Assembly (NCBI GenBank): GCA_937138475.1
Contig: CAKZPD010000014.1
Location: 25,948 to 89,947, forward strand
Source of the DNA: an uncultured Sulfitobacter sp.
Lineage (GTDB): Bacteria > Pseudomonadota > Alphaproteobacteria > Rhodobacterales > Rhodobacteraceae
Direction: 5' to 3'
Length of the DNA stretch: 64,000 nucleotides
This document shows, in pieces, positions 34,289-43,799 of the stretch; position 1 is the stretch's first letter; every line of letters starts with the position of its first letter. The position numbers and the translations under genes are program-made. The notes beneath the pieces were generated by a model. The model had not been told where the DNA came from, did not search any database, and saw only the letters and a list, made by a program, of their open reading frames with translations.

Positions 34289-37200
34289 TCAGAGGGTGAT
34301 TTTCAGTGTTTCATCGGGGTTTTTGGCGCGGGATTGACAGAGGATCATCTGGTGTTCTTGTTGGGCCTTGGACAGCACAAAGTCGCGATGCTCGACCGTG
34401 CCTTGGGTAACGGTGCATTTGCAGACGCCGCAAATGCCATCGGCGCATTTGATATCAACATGCACTCCGGCGGCGATCAGCGCGTCGCTGGCGGTTTGAT
34501 CGGCGCGCACGTTGATGCGCTGACCCGAGGGCAATTCGAGGTGGAACGGGTGGTTCACATAATCGGGCTGCTCGGGGACCGAGAAGTATTCCAGATGTTG
34601 GTTTTCTTCGGGAACACCGGCATTCAGGGCGGCGGTCTGGATGGCTTGCATATAATTATTGGGTCCGCACATATAAATATGGCTGCCTTTATTTATATTT
34701 TGCATTAGCTTATTTATATTTATACGCGTGCCTTCGGCGCTGATATGATGTGTCACCTTATCCGCCCATGGGTAGGATTTCAGATGATCGGTAAAGGCGG
34801 CCGCGGCGGGGCTGGCGGCGGAATAGTGCAGTTGGAAGCTGCGGCCCAGGCGGTGCAGGCGGCAGGCAAAGGCAATCATCGGGGTGATGCCGATGCCGCC
34901 ACCCATCAGCACCGAATGCGGCGCGGTTTCATCGAGGGCAAAGTGGTTGACGGGCGGCGACAAAAATACCCGCCGGCCGGGTGTAAAGATCCGGTGCAGG
35001 AGGGCTGAGCCGCCGCGCCCTGTGTCTTCGCGCAGCACGGCGATCTGATAGCGGCTGCGATCTTCTGGGTCGCCCAGCAGCGAATAGGGGCGCAGGTATT
35101 CCGGAGCGACGAGGATATCGATATGCGCGCCGGCCGTCCATTCTGGCAGCGCTGCGCCGCTGGGCGAGACCAGATCATAAAGCATGGTCCAATCGTTCAG
35201 CGCCGTGGCCTTGGCGATGCGCATGTCCAGCACCGGCGCTTGGGTGGTGGGGGCATAAAGGTGCAGATGCGCGGTTTCGCCTCGGGCGGTGCGGGCTTTG
35301 TGTTCGGCGGCCGAGATCAGGGCGTCATGGGCCTTGATCCCTGCCTCGCGGTTCATTGGGTCAGGATAGGGCCAGGGGTGGGGGGCCAGAGGCGCCGGGT
35401 AGACGGCGATGGTTTGATCCTTGAAGGCCAGGGTCAGATCTTTTTGCAGACCGCGTGCGTTGGCGGGCTGTTGCGCCGGGCCATAGGCGCCCTTGGCATC
35501 AATTTCGATATCCCACCACCATTTCTTGACCGGATTAAGCGCGCCGCGATTGGCGGTATCATCCAGCCGGGCCAAGATGGGGGCCGCCTTTGGCAGGTGC
35601 ATGGCCGCCCAGCGGAAGGGCCGCTCGGCGAAAAGCCCTTCGAGGTTCCAGGGGCAGGTTTTCATACAGCGCCCGCACATGGAGCCGGCGGCATTGGTGA
35701 TCCGGTAGGTGGCGCATTTCTGGCTGTCGGATTTCCAGATTTCATAGCCGTTGAACATGCGTTTTGGGCCGGCGGTGATGGCCCCTGATGGGCATTCGCG
35801 GGCGCATTTGTTGCACGATTCGCAAAAGCGTTGCAGACCAAAATCAATCGGCGCGTCATGGGCCATCGGCAGGCTGGTGGTGACAGCGCCAGATTTAAGG
35901 CGCGGCCCCAGGAACGGGTTCAAGATCACTTCGCCTATGCGGCTGACCTCGCCCAGGCCGGCCAGCAACAGCAGCGGCGGTTGCAACACATCGCCATCCA
36001 TCACGGTGTGGGCCTTGGCGGGGTAACCCAGCCGGCGCAATTGCTGGGCGATGACCCCGCCCAGAACGGAAAACCGCAGATAGGCCCGCATGGATTGCGC
36101 GGTGGAAATCCAATCATCCCCCGAGGCGCCCTCCATTGTTTCAAACCCCTGGTCAATGATCAACGAAAGCGCCTGATCGTGGGGCGGGCTGATCGGGGTG
36201 CCGGTTGGATCGTGGCTGTACCAGGCCCAATCGGGGCACCGCGAGGTGCCGGCGGCATCGGCCCCCAGAAAATAGCTGGCGGCCTTCAGGTTGTCGGCAT
36301 TGCGTTTGGGATCCTCCGTGGCCGGCGCAGGGTGCGGAGCGGTGGGACCATCCTGAAGCAAGATCAGCGCGCCCAGCAGGCGCCGCTGGGCGGCGGCAGG
36401 CGCAGATTTAACAATATGGTGCCCGCCTTTCATGGCGTTTTGCACCTTGGGGCCGAGGTCGCCAAATTGGCCGCGCGCGAACATATCGGTGCGCTTGGGA
36501 ATGCGCGGGATATTGGGTTCGTCAATATAGGTTGTGGGCTGTGGCACCCGTTTGAGGGTTTCGAACGGGTGCGGGCCATCGGCAAAGCGGCGTTTGGCGA
36601 AAGGGTCGTGATTGCGGGCGCTTTGGCCGCCGTGGCTGCCCAGGGCCCAGACCCCGCGCAGCGCCCAGGCCGGTTGTTGATCCAGCGGAACCAGCGGCAT
36701 ATCGGGGGCCAGCGTCATATCGGTGGTCACCGCACAGATGCCAAAGCGCCGGCCCAGCCAGGGGGCCTGCAAGACACCGTTTTCATAGGTGGCCAGGCCC
36801 GCCTGAACCGCCAGACGCGCCAGGTGTACATCCGATGCGGCGCCGGAATGGGCGCGTGCGTCAAAGCCCAGCAAGCGGATATAATCCGCCAGAACCACCG
36901 CGTTTTCGCTGGCGCGCAGGCAGGCGCGCTGGGCTTGGCTGTCAAGGATCCAGTCGCTGCCGGGTTCGTCCTTGGCCGGATCGCGCGGAAAGGCCACCAG
37001 GATCACCAGCGCGTGGCTGTGGTGATCCATCGTGGTTTCGGGTGCTGCGGCCGTATCGCGCAGGTTGGCCATGATCACATCGACCCCGGCGGCAAAGGTC
37101 TTGGTTTGCTGGGTCAGCAATCGTTGGGTCAGCGGGGCGATATCCGGGTTGCGGCGCGGCTGGTCCAGCCTTTGGGCCGGGTCCAGCGCGCAAACCCCCA

Positions 37201-37489
37201 TCATCGAGGCATCGTTATAATATCCAAACGCCTTCAGGTGGTCGCTGCGGGCCTGGGGATCGCTGGGGATGTCGGCGCGGTTGGCATTCACCGGGCCGCT
37301 GCGCAGCAGGTCCATCATCGCCTGGAACGGGGCCATGGCATGGATCAGGCTGACCGGATCGCCGGCGCGGTCAAAGCTGACGGAAAAATCGGGGAAATCC
37401 GGCGCGTTTGTCGCGGTGCGGCGGCGCAGCCGTTCCAGCGGATAAGGGCCAAGGTGCACAGGGCGATGACGGGCGGAAAAAAGCTTCAT
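34289..37489 (-). CDS. Single-chain reductive dehalogenase fused to a flavin/NAD/2Fe-2S reductase
   Basis: A 1066-residue protein that should remove halogens reductively from an organohalide, probably an aromatic one, in the cytoplasm. Residues about 130-270 look like a degenerate copy of the corrinoid-binding fold; about 390-550 hold the intact copy. Two 4Fe-4S motifs follow: C556, C559, C562, C566 and C592-x12-C605, C608, C612, the RdhA pattern. The C-terminal 300 residues form a phthalate-dioxygenase-reductase module: RPYSL at 800 (flavin), GGGIGITP at 863, CGP at 941 (NAD) and a plant-type 2Fe-2S site C1015, C1020, C1023, C1051. No Tat signal and no RdhB anchor gene. This architecture matches the catabolic BhbA type of aerobic bacteria. 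Confidence 0.9.
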   Translation of the reverse strand: MKLFSARHRPVHLGPYPLERLRRRTATNAPDFPDFSVSFDRAGDPVSLIHAMAPFQAMMDLLRSGPVNANRADIPSDPQARSDHLKAFGYYNDASMMGVCALDPAQRLDQPRRNPDIAPLTQRLLTQQTKTFAAGVDVIMANLRDTAAAPETTMDHHSHALVILVAFPRDPAKDEPGSDWILDSQAQRACLRASENAVVLADYIRLLGFDARAHSGAASDVHLARLAVQAGLATYENGVLQAPWLGRRFGICAVTTDMTLAPDMPLVPLDQQPAWALRGVWALGSHGGQSARNHDPFAKRRFADGPHPFETLKRVPQPTTYIDEPNIPRIPKRTDMFARGQFGDLGPKVQNAMKGGHHIVKSAPAAAQRRLLGALILLQDGPTAPHPAPATEDPKRNADNLKAASYFLGADAAGTSRCPDWAWYSHDPTGTPISPPHDQALSLIIDQGFETMEGASGDDWISTAQSMRAYLRFSVLGGVIAQQLRRLGYPAKAHTVMDGDVLQPPLLLLAGLGEVSRIGEVILNPFLGPRLKSGAVTTSLPMAHDAPIDFGLQRFCESCNKCARECPSGAITAGPKRMFNGYEIWKSDSQKCATYRITNAAGSMCGRCMKTCPWNLEGLFAERPFRWAAMHLPKAAPILARLDDTANRGALNPVKKWWWDIEIDAKGAYGPAQQPANARGLQKDLTLAFKDQTIAVYPAPLAPHPWPYPDPMNREAGIKAHDALISAAEHKARTARGETAHLHLYAPTTQAPVLDMRIAKATALNDWTMLYDLVSPSGAALPEWTAGAHIDILVAPEYLRPYSLLGDPEDRSRYQIAVLREDTGRGGSALLHRIFTPGRRVFLSPPVNHFALDETAPHSVLMGGGIGITPMIAFACRLHRLGRSFQLHYSAASPAAAAFTDHLKSYPWADKVTHHISAEGTRININKLMQNINKGSHIYMCGPNNYMQAIQTAALNAGVPEENQHLEYFSVPEQPDYVNHPFHLELPSGQRINVRADQTASDALIAAGVHVDIKCADGICGVCKCTVTQGTVEHRDFVLSKAQQEHQMILCQSRAKNPDETLKITL

Positions 37490-37613
37490 CGCGTATCGTT
37501 GGCACAGCTTTGGTGAAATGGCCAGCCTTTGCCGGCGATGTCGCAAACAGGCATGACGGGGCGCGGCAGGGGCGATTTTCTGAGGGGGTAAAGATCAACA
37601 AAACGGGGCCGCC

Positions 37614-38957
37614 ATGTCAGGGCAATTCGATCAGATCGCAAAGTTCATTCTGGACCCGCAGGTGCCCGATGACGTGCTGAGGCGCGCGGCGCTTTTGCTG
37701 ACCGATACCTTGGGCGTTGCGGCAGGGGCCACCGACCTAGAGCCGGGGCGGCTTGCCCGCGATTTTGCGGTGGATTTTCTTGCCGGAAGCGCCGAGAACA
37801 GCGCGCGGTTGCTGTTTGACGGGCGCCAGGCCTCGGTGGCGGGGGCGGCCTTTGCGGCGGCGACCCAGATCGACAATCTGGATGGGCACGACGGGTATAA
37901 CCCGACCAAGGGGCATATCGGCTGTGCGGTGGTGCCGGCCCTGTTTGCCTTTGCCGACGGGCGCGCGCTGGATGGGCGGCGGGCCTTGACCGGGCTGGCG
38001 ATGGCGTATGAGGTCTCGGCGCGGGCGGCCATTGCCCTGCATGCCACGGTGTCTGATTATCATACTTCGGGGGCGTGGAATGCGCTGGGGGTTGCGGCGC
38101 TTGGGTGTTATCTGAACGGGGCCAGCCCGGTGCAGCTGCGCGAGGCGCTTGGCATTGCCGAATACCACGGGCCGCGCAGCCAGATGATGCGGGAAATCGC
38201 CCACCCCAGCATGTTGCACGACGGATCGGGGATGGGGGCGCTGACCGGGTCGATGGCGGCGCTTTTGGCGATGCGCGGGTTCCAAGGGGCGCCGGCCATC
38301 ACCGCCGAAGCGCCCGAAGTCGCCCAGTATTGGGCGGATCTGGGTGACGATTGGACCCTTTTGCGCAACTATATCAAACCCTATCCGATTTGCCGTTGGG
38401 CCCATGCGCCGCTGGATGCTTTGGCGGATTTGATGGCCCGCCACAGTGTGACCGCCGATCAGGTGGCGCGCTTGCAGGTCAATACCTTTGCCCAAAGCGC
38501 GGCATTGTTTCCGGGGATGCCGGAAACCACCGGGCAGGCCCAGTATTCGCTGGCCTTTGCCTTGGCGGTGATGCTGCGCCATGGTCAGGTCGCGCCGGAA
38601 CATATCTGGGGGGCCGGGCTGCAAGATGCAGCCGTTGCCGGGTTGATCGAACGGATTGAGGTCTGTGAAACGGCGCGCCATTCTGACAGGTTTCCGGCCG
38701 GGCGTTGGGCGGATGTGGTGCTCGAGCTGCACGACGGGCGGCGGTTCGTGTCGGGGGATGTCCATGCGCGTGGCGGCCCCGAGGCCCCGATGCCTGCCAA
38801 GGACATTCGCGCCAAGTTTGACCGCTTTGCCGTGCCCACCCTGGGCGAGAGCACAAGCAACGCGCTGTGGCAGATGCAGGATCGGTTGCTTGACCCGGAT
38901 CAGCCGTTTGATGCCTATGCGGCGCTGGTCTATCCGTCTAGGCCATCCCAGGGTTGA
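37614..38957 (+). CDS. MmgE/PrpD family protein
   Basis: A 447-residue member of the 2-methylcitrate dehydratase / immune-responsive gene 1 superfamily. Family features include GHDGYNPTKGHIGCAVVPALFA, the SDYHTSGAWNALGVAALGC segment and NYIKPYPICRWAH. Many members outside methylcitrate operons have unassigned dehydratase, decarboxylase or isomerase roles. No prpB or prpC is near, so a propionate role is unsupported. It is divergent from the dehalogenase across 124 bp and is followed by an amidase on the same strand. Confidence 0.85.
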   Translation: MSGQFDQIAKFILDPQVPDDVLRRAALLLTDTLGVAAGATDLEPGRLARDFAVDFLAGSAENSARLLFDGRQASVAGAAFAAATQIDNLDGHDGYNPTKGHIGCAVVPALFAFADGRALDGRRALTGLAMAYEVSARAAIALHATVSDYHTSGAWNALGVAALGCYLNGASPVQLREALGIAEYHGPRSQMMREIAHPSMLHDGSGMGALTGSMAALLAMRGFQGAPAITAEAPEVAQYWADLGDDWTLLRNYIKPYPICRWAHAPLDALADLMARHSVTADQVARLQVNTFAQSAALFPGMPETTGQAQYSLAFALAVMLRHGQVAPEHIWGAGLQDAAVAGLIERIEVCETARHSDRFPAGRWADVVLELHDGRRFVSGDVHARGGPEAPMPAKDIRAKFDRFAVPTLGESTSNALWQMQDRLLDPDQPFDAYAALVYPSRPSQG

Positions 38958-39160
38958 CCCCTGGCGGGCGCGAATGGGCCAGCTGGGCCCCGAAAAGGGC
39001 GGGCCGTCAATTGCCCGATTGCCTTTCATCGCGCCTTGGTGTTGCCTGAGACCCAAGTGCCGCGCCAAGGCGGGGCAAGGGGGCGGCCGCCGATGATATC
39101 ACGGATGCCCGTGGCCCATGCAAAGGCAATGGCCAGGAAACGGCAGCGAAAGGGATCTTT

Positions 39161-40606
39161 ATGGACGATTATGACCGCTTTGACGCGACGGGTTTGGCCG
39201 CATTGGTGGCCGGCAAGCAGATCACCCCGTCTGAGCTGCTTGAGGCCGCCCTGGCGCGGGTCGACGCCCATAACGGCGCCATTAACGCCGTGGTCAATGA
39301 ACGCCGCGACTTTGCCCGTCAGCGGGCCGCAGGCCCCCTGCCCGAAGGGCCATTCACCGGGGTGCCGTTCTTGATCAAGGATCTGTCAATCGAGGCCAAG
39401 GATTTTCCGGCGCATAATGGATCGCATCTGTTCAAGGGCACGCGCTATGCCGGTAACGCCGAGATTTTTGACCGGATGCAGGGCACCGGCGTGGTGACAT
39501 TCGGGCGCACCACCTCGCCTGAGCTGGGGGTAGGCCCGGCAACCGAAAGCGTCGTTTACGGCGGCCCGACCCGCAACCCGTGGGATTTGCAGCGCACCGC
39601 CGGGGGGTCATCAGGCGGCAGCGGCGCAGCGGTGGCGGCTGGCATCGTTCCGATGGCGCATGGGTCGGACGGGGGCGGATCCATTCGCATCCCGGCGTCC
39701 AGCTGCGGTTTGTTTGGGTTCAAGGCCACACGGGCGCGGTTTCCTGACGGCCCCTATGCCGGGGAAGGGTGGGCCGGGATGGCCATCGACGGGCTGCTTA
39801 GCCGGTCAGTGCGCGACAGCGCGGCCATGATGGATGCCTGTGCCGGCAGCGATGCAGGCGCGCCCTATGTGGCGCCGCCGCTGGGCGCGGGCTTTGTTGC
39901 GGCCTTAGATCGCCCGCCCGCCGGCCTGCGGATTGGCCTGTGCGAGACGACATTCACCGGCGCCGCCATCGACCCCGCGTGCCGGACCGCCGTCCAAAAC
40001 ACCGGCGCGTTGCTGGAAAGCATGGGCCATCATGTGGTGCCCGCCTGCCCACAGGCCGATCATCTGGGCATGATGCGCGCCTGGACCAAGATCGTGGCCT
40101 GCGGGTCGGCGCTGAGCATTCGCAAGGGCTTGGAGGCCAAGGGCCGTGCGCTGCGCCAAGGCGACATTGAAGGCGTGGCCCGCGGGGCCATGGCCCTGGC
40201 CCAGGGGATCAGCGGCGCCGATTACCTTGAGGCGGTGGGGCAAATCCACGCCTATGGCCGGCAGATGGCCGCGGCTTTTGCCGATATTGATGTCTTGGTT
40301 TCGGCGACATTGGCTGAACCCCCGGCGCGGATTGGGCGCTTTGGCCATGATTGCGAAGATTTCGAGGCGTTCCGCATCGGCCCGGATGGGGTTTTTGCCT
40401 ATTCGCCGTTTTGCGCGGCCTTTAATGCCAGCGGTCAGCCGGCCGCCTCGGTGCCGCTGCATTGGAGCGCGGACGGCTTGCCCATCGGGGTGCACCTTGC
40501 GGCGCCCTTTGGCGCCGATGAGATGCTGATCGGGCTGTGCGCCGCGCTTGAGACGGCCCAGCCGTGGTTCGACCGGCGGCCAGCGCTGATTGGCCGGGGG
40601 ACGTGA
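39161..40606 (+). CDS. Amidase (amidase-signature family)
   Basis: Hydrolyses an amide bond, 481 residues. The Ser-cisSer-Lys triad is visible: K73 in PFLIKDL, S150 in [16 protein letters not shown] and nucleophile S174 in [11 protein letters not shown]. The spacing agrees with the family. There are no GatB/GatC neighbours, so it is a catabolic amidase rather than GatA. It lies 203 bp after the MmgE/PrpD gene and its stop abuts the TTG start of the selenouridine synthase gene. Confidence 0.88.
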   Translation: MDDYDRFDATGLAALVAGKQITPSELLEAALARVDAHNGAINAVVNERRDFARQRAAGPLPEGPFTGVPFLIKDLSIEAKDFPAHNGSHLFKGTRYAGNAEIFDRMQGTGVVTFGRTTSPELGVGPATESVVYGGPTRNPWDLQRTAGGSSGGSGAAVAAGIVPMAHGSDGGGSIRIPASSCGLFGFKATRARFPDGPYAGEGWAGMAIDGLLSRSVRDSAAMMDACAGSDAGAPYVAPPLGAGFVAALDRPPAGLRIGLCETTFTGAAIDPACRTAVQNTGALLESMGHHVVPACPQADHLGMMRAWTKIVACGSALSIRKGLEAKGRALRQGDIEGVARGAMALAQGISGADYLEAVGQIHAYGRQMAAAFADIDVLVSATLAEPPARIGRFGHDCEDFEAFRIGPDGVFAYSPFCAAFNASGQPAASVPLHWSADGLPIGVHLAAPFGADEMLIGLCAALETAQPWFDRRPALIGRGT

Positions 40607-40607
40607 T

Positions 40608-41666
40608 TTGAAGCTGACGGCGCTGGGCGGGCTGGCTGATCTGTCGTTTGATGACGTGATCGACGTGCGATCCGAGGCAGAGTTCGCGTTGGACCATATC
40701 CCCGGCGCCATCAACCTGCCGGTGTTGAACAATGCCGAACGCGCGCAGGTTGGCTTTGCCTATGTGCAGCAAAGCCGGTTTCAGGCCCGCAAGATGGGGG
40801 CCGCGTTGGTGGCGCGCAATACAGCGGCGCATTTGCAAGGACCGTTGTTGCACAAGCAGGGCGGCTGGCGGCCTTTGGTTTATTGCTGGCGGGGCGGACA
40901 AAGGTCGGGGGCCTTTGCGACCATCTTGCGGCAAATCGGCTGGCAAGCCGAGCTGATCGACGGCGGCTATCAGGCCTATCGTCGCCTGGTGGCGCGGTTC
41001 CTTTATGATCAGCCTTTGCCGTTCGACCTGATTGTGGTGGCGGGCGGCACGGGCACCGGCAAGACCGCGCTTTTGGCGGCGATGGCGCGGCGCGGCGCGC
41101 AGGTGATCGACCTTGAGGCATTGGCGCAGCATCGCGGGTCTGTGTTTGGCGCCATGCCCGGCGGGCAACCGGCGCAAAAGATGTTTGAATCGCGATTGGC
41201 GGCGGTGTTGTCTGTGATGGATCCGGCGCGCCCGGTGTTCATCGAGGCGGAAAGCAACAAGATCGGCCGGCTGTTGCTGCCGCCGCAGTTGTGGCGGGCG
41301 ATGCAGGGCGCGCCGCAGGTGACGGTTCAGGTGCCCGTGGCGGCGCGGGCGGCGTTCTTGGTGCAAAGCTATGCCCCGGTGTTGGGCGATGGGCCGCGCC
41401 TGATGGCGATGATCGACGGCTTGCGTCCCTTTCATGCCAAGGATCAGATCCATGCGTGGCAGGCGCAGGCCGCCAGCGGCGCCTTTCAGGATCTGGCGGC
41501 GGGGTTGATCCGCCTGCATTACGACCCGCGCTATGCCAAGGGGCGCGGCGGCGGGCGGCTTTTGTTGGCTTTGACCTTGCCGGATTTATCCGCCGATACC
41601 CTTGACCTGGCGGCGGTCAGGGCGCTTGGCGCGATGTGCAGCTTAGCGCCGGCGGACCGGCGGTAA
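40608..41666 (+). CDS. selU: tRNA 2-selenouridine synthase
   Basis: Converts 2-thiouridine at tRNA wobble position 34 to 2-selenouridine using selenophosphate; also called MnmH. The 352 residues start at TTG 40608, which has a GGGGG site 7 bp upstream; an earlier TTG at 40590 is less likely. The rhodanese domain has catalytic C93 in VYCWRGGQRSGA, followed by a P-loop GGTGTGKT at 146-153. The convergent selD fusion overlaps its 3' end by 50 bp. Confidence 0.92.
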   Translation: MKLTALGGLADLSFDDVIDVRSEAEFALDHIPGAINLPVLNNAERAQVGFAYVQQSRFQARKMGAALVARNTAAHLQGPLLHKQGGWRPLVYCWRGGQRSGAFATILRQIGWQAELIDGGYQAYRRLVARFLYDQPLPFDLIVVAGGTGTGKTALLAAMARRGAQVIDLEALAQHRGSVFGAMPGGQPAQKMFESRLAAVLSVMDPARPVFIEAESNKIGRLLLPPQLWRAMQGAPQVTVQVPVAARAAFLVQSYAPVLGDGPRLMAMIDGLRPFHAKDQIHAWQAQAASGAFQDLAAGLIRLHYDPRYAKGRGGGRLLLALTLPDLSADTLDLAAVRALGAMCSLAPADRR

Positions 41667-43788
41667 ACCGGCCGATATGCACGGCGCCGGGCAGCGCCGC
41701 CAGCACGCCAGGCAATTGATCGGGCGCGATGGCCGCCAGCAACCCGCCTGCGGTTTGCGGATCATGCAGCAGCGGCGCGGTCGGCCCCAAGGCCCCCTGA
41801 ACAGGCGCATGGTCCCGGTTCGCAGCATAAAGCGATGATCGAACGCCCCGCTGGCACAGGGCGGCGGCGCCGGGATAAAGCGGCAGGGTGTCCAGCCAAA
41901 TCTGCGCCGCAACATCCGAGGCGCGGCACAGGTTAAGCAGATGCCCAGCCAGGCCAAAGCCGGTGACATCGGTCATGGCATGGGCCTTGGCACCGGCCAA
42001 TACCTGTGCTGCCTGTCCCTGCGGGGCGGCCATCTGCGCCAGCATGTCCAGAATGTCCTGCCCCTCCGCCAGCCGCGCCATTTCGCCGGCCAAAAGCGTG
42101 CCGCTTCCGATTGGGCGGGTCAGAACGATCGCATCGCCCGGCAGGGCGCCGCGATGGGTGATCGGCGGCTGGGGGCACAGGCCGCTGATCGCAAATCCAA
42201 TGCTAAGCTCTGCCCCCATGGTGCTGTGCCCACCGATGATTTCACAGTTTGAGGGGTCAAGAACCTGTCGCGCTGCTTGCATGATTTCGGCCATGGTCCG
42301 GGCCTGAAGGGCGGGCGACATTTGGGGGATGGTGATGCTGGCCAAGGCGGCCTGTGGGTGGGCGCCCATCGCCCAGATATCCCCCAGCGCATGCACCGCC
42401 GCGATCCGGGCCATCAGCGCGTGATCGGGCCAAAAGCCGCGCAAATGGTCGGTGCTTTGCACCTGGCGTTGGCCCGCGATGGTCAAGATCGCCGCATCAT
42501 CGCCCGGTGCGCTTTGGATGTCGGGGCGGCCCAAGGGGGGCAGGGCGGCCAGGGTTCGCTCCAACACGCCGGCGCCCAGTTTGGCACCGCACCCCCCGCA
42601 CAGCGGCGGGGCAGCCCCGTCATCCCCCAGCGCGATTTGGCGCGGTGGCGGCGGGGCCGGCATGGTTGGCAGGTGCTGCAAGCGGGTCATGAACCGCTGG
42701 TCGATGTGGTTTTTCAGACGCCACCACAACGCCCCATGCAGCCCAAGACCGCCGCCACGATCGGCCAGCGCGCGGCGCCCGCCCAGCGACACCAGCTTGA
42801 GGAAATTTTTCTGCGGCCGATACGGCCGGGGCTGCGTGCCGGATAAGGCGGCCCGCAGGTTATGGGCCAACACCGGCGCGGCCCGCACGGCAAAGACCCC
42901 GGCCTTGGGGCGTGGGGCGTGGCACAGGTGGGCGCAATCGCCAACGGCGAACAGGCTGTCATGGCCGATGGCATTCAGGTGCTGATCGACATGCACAAAA
43001 CCATCGGTATGCTTAAGCGGCACGTTGCAAAGCCAAGGGTGGGCCATGGCCCCGGCGGCGCCCACACAAAAATCGGCGCGGATTTGTTGCCCATCCGCCA
43101 GGGTCAAAAAATCTGGTTCGACCCGGCGGACCTGGGCAGAAACCTCAAGCCTGATGCCATAGCGCGCCAAGGCCCGCAGCATGACGCGCCGCGACCGGCC
43201 CAAAAGCCCGCCAATCTGCGCGGCGCTTTCGATGATGGTGACATTGGCGCGGCCGGTTTTGGCCTGCAACGCATGGGCCATCGCCAGCGCCAATTCACAG
43301 CCCGCAAGGCCGCCGCCGATCACCGCCACGGCGGTGTCAGGGGCGGCGCCGCGCAGCAGATCGGCCCAGGCGCGGGCAAAGCCATCCAGCGGTTTGGCCG
43401 GGATGCCATTTGCGGCGAACCCGTCAATCTGTGGCAGCTGGCCGGTGATCCCCACATCCAACGAGGCCACGTCATACCCCAGCACCCGCCCATCGCCCAG
43501 CGTCACGGTTTTCGCAGCCGGATCCAACCCACAGACAGCCTGATCAATCAGGCGCGCCCCGGCAAAACGGCACAGGCGCACCAGGTCGATATCCAGGGCG
43601 GCCCGGTCATAGTGGCCGGCGATATACCCCGGCAACATGCCGGTATAGGGCGCGGTGGCGCCGGGGTTGATCACCGTCACCCGCGCCCCGCTCAGCGGTT
43701 TCATCCCCCAGCCGCGCAGCACCAGCGCATGGGCGTGGCCGCCGCCGATCAGGATCAGATCACGCGTCAGGGCAGGCGGCATCTGCAT
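41617..43788 (-). CDS. selD: FAD-oxidoreductase/selenide water dikinase fusion
   Basis: A 723-residue two-domain protein. Residues 1-375 form an NDH-2-like pyridine-nucleotide oxidoreductase (ILIGGGHAHALVL at about 12; VIGGGLAGCELALAM at about 157; LFAVGDCAHL at about 279). Residues about 384-723 are SelD, with C400 and K403 in LCGGCGAKLG matching E. coli Cys17 and Lys20 and the second cysteine position being Ala. SelD makes selenophosphate from selenide and ATP; the fused flavodomain may supply reduced selenium. No selA, selB or tRNA-Sec is visible; the adjacent selU suggests the product feeds tRNA selenation. Confidence 0.92.
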   Translation of the reverse strand: MQMPPALTRDLILIGGGHAHALVLRGWGMKPLSGARVTVINPGATAPYTGMLPGYIAGHYDRAALDIDLVRLCRFAGARLIDQAVCGLDPAAKTVTLGDGRVLGYDVASLDVGITGQLPQIDGFAANGIPAKPLDGFARAWADLLRGAAPDTAVAVIGGGLAGCELALAMAHALQAKTGRANVTIIESAAQIGGLLGRSRRVMLRALARYGIRLEVSAQVRRVEPDFLTLADGQQIRADFCVGAAGAMAHPWLCNVPLKHTDGFVHVDQHLNAIGHDSLFAVGDCAHLCHAPRPKAGVFAVRAAPVLAHNLRAALSGTQPRPYRPQKNFLKLVSLGGRRALADRGGGLGLHGALWWRLKNHIDQRFMTRLQHLPTMPAPPPPRQIALGDDGAAPPLCGGCGAKLGAGVLERTLAALPPLGRPDIQSAPGDDAAILTIAGQRQVQSTDHLRGFWPDHALMARIAAVHALGDIWAMGAHPQAALASITIPQMSPALQARTMAEIMQAARQVLDPSNCEIIGGHSTMGAELSIGFAISGLCPQPPITHRGALPGDAIVLTRPIGSGTLLAGEMARLAEGQDILDMLAQMAAPQGQAAQVLAGAKAHAMTDVTGFGLAGHLLNLCRASDVAAQIWLDTLPLYPGAAALCQRGVRSSLYAANRDHAPVQGALGPTAPLLHDPQTAGGLLAAIAPDQLPGVLAALPGAVHIGRFTAGPPALSCTSRQAP

Positions 43789-43799
43789 CGGCGCCGCCC

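Noticed and set aside
35831..37516. A 561-codon open frame opposite the dehalogenase
   Set aside because: No recognisable domain; the minus strand has all RdhA and reductase motifs.
37490..37613. Tat signal or RdhB membrane-anchor gene for the dehalogenase
   Set aside because: The N terminus has no twin-arginine signal followed by a hydrophobic stretch, and no small hydrophobic RdhB frame flanks the gene.
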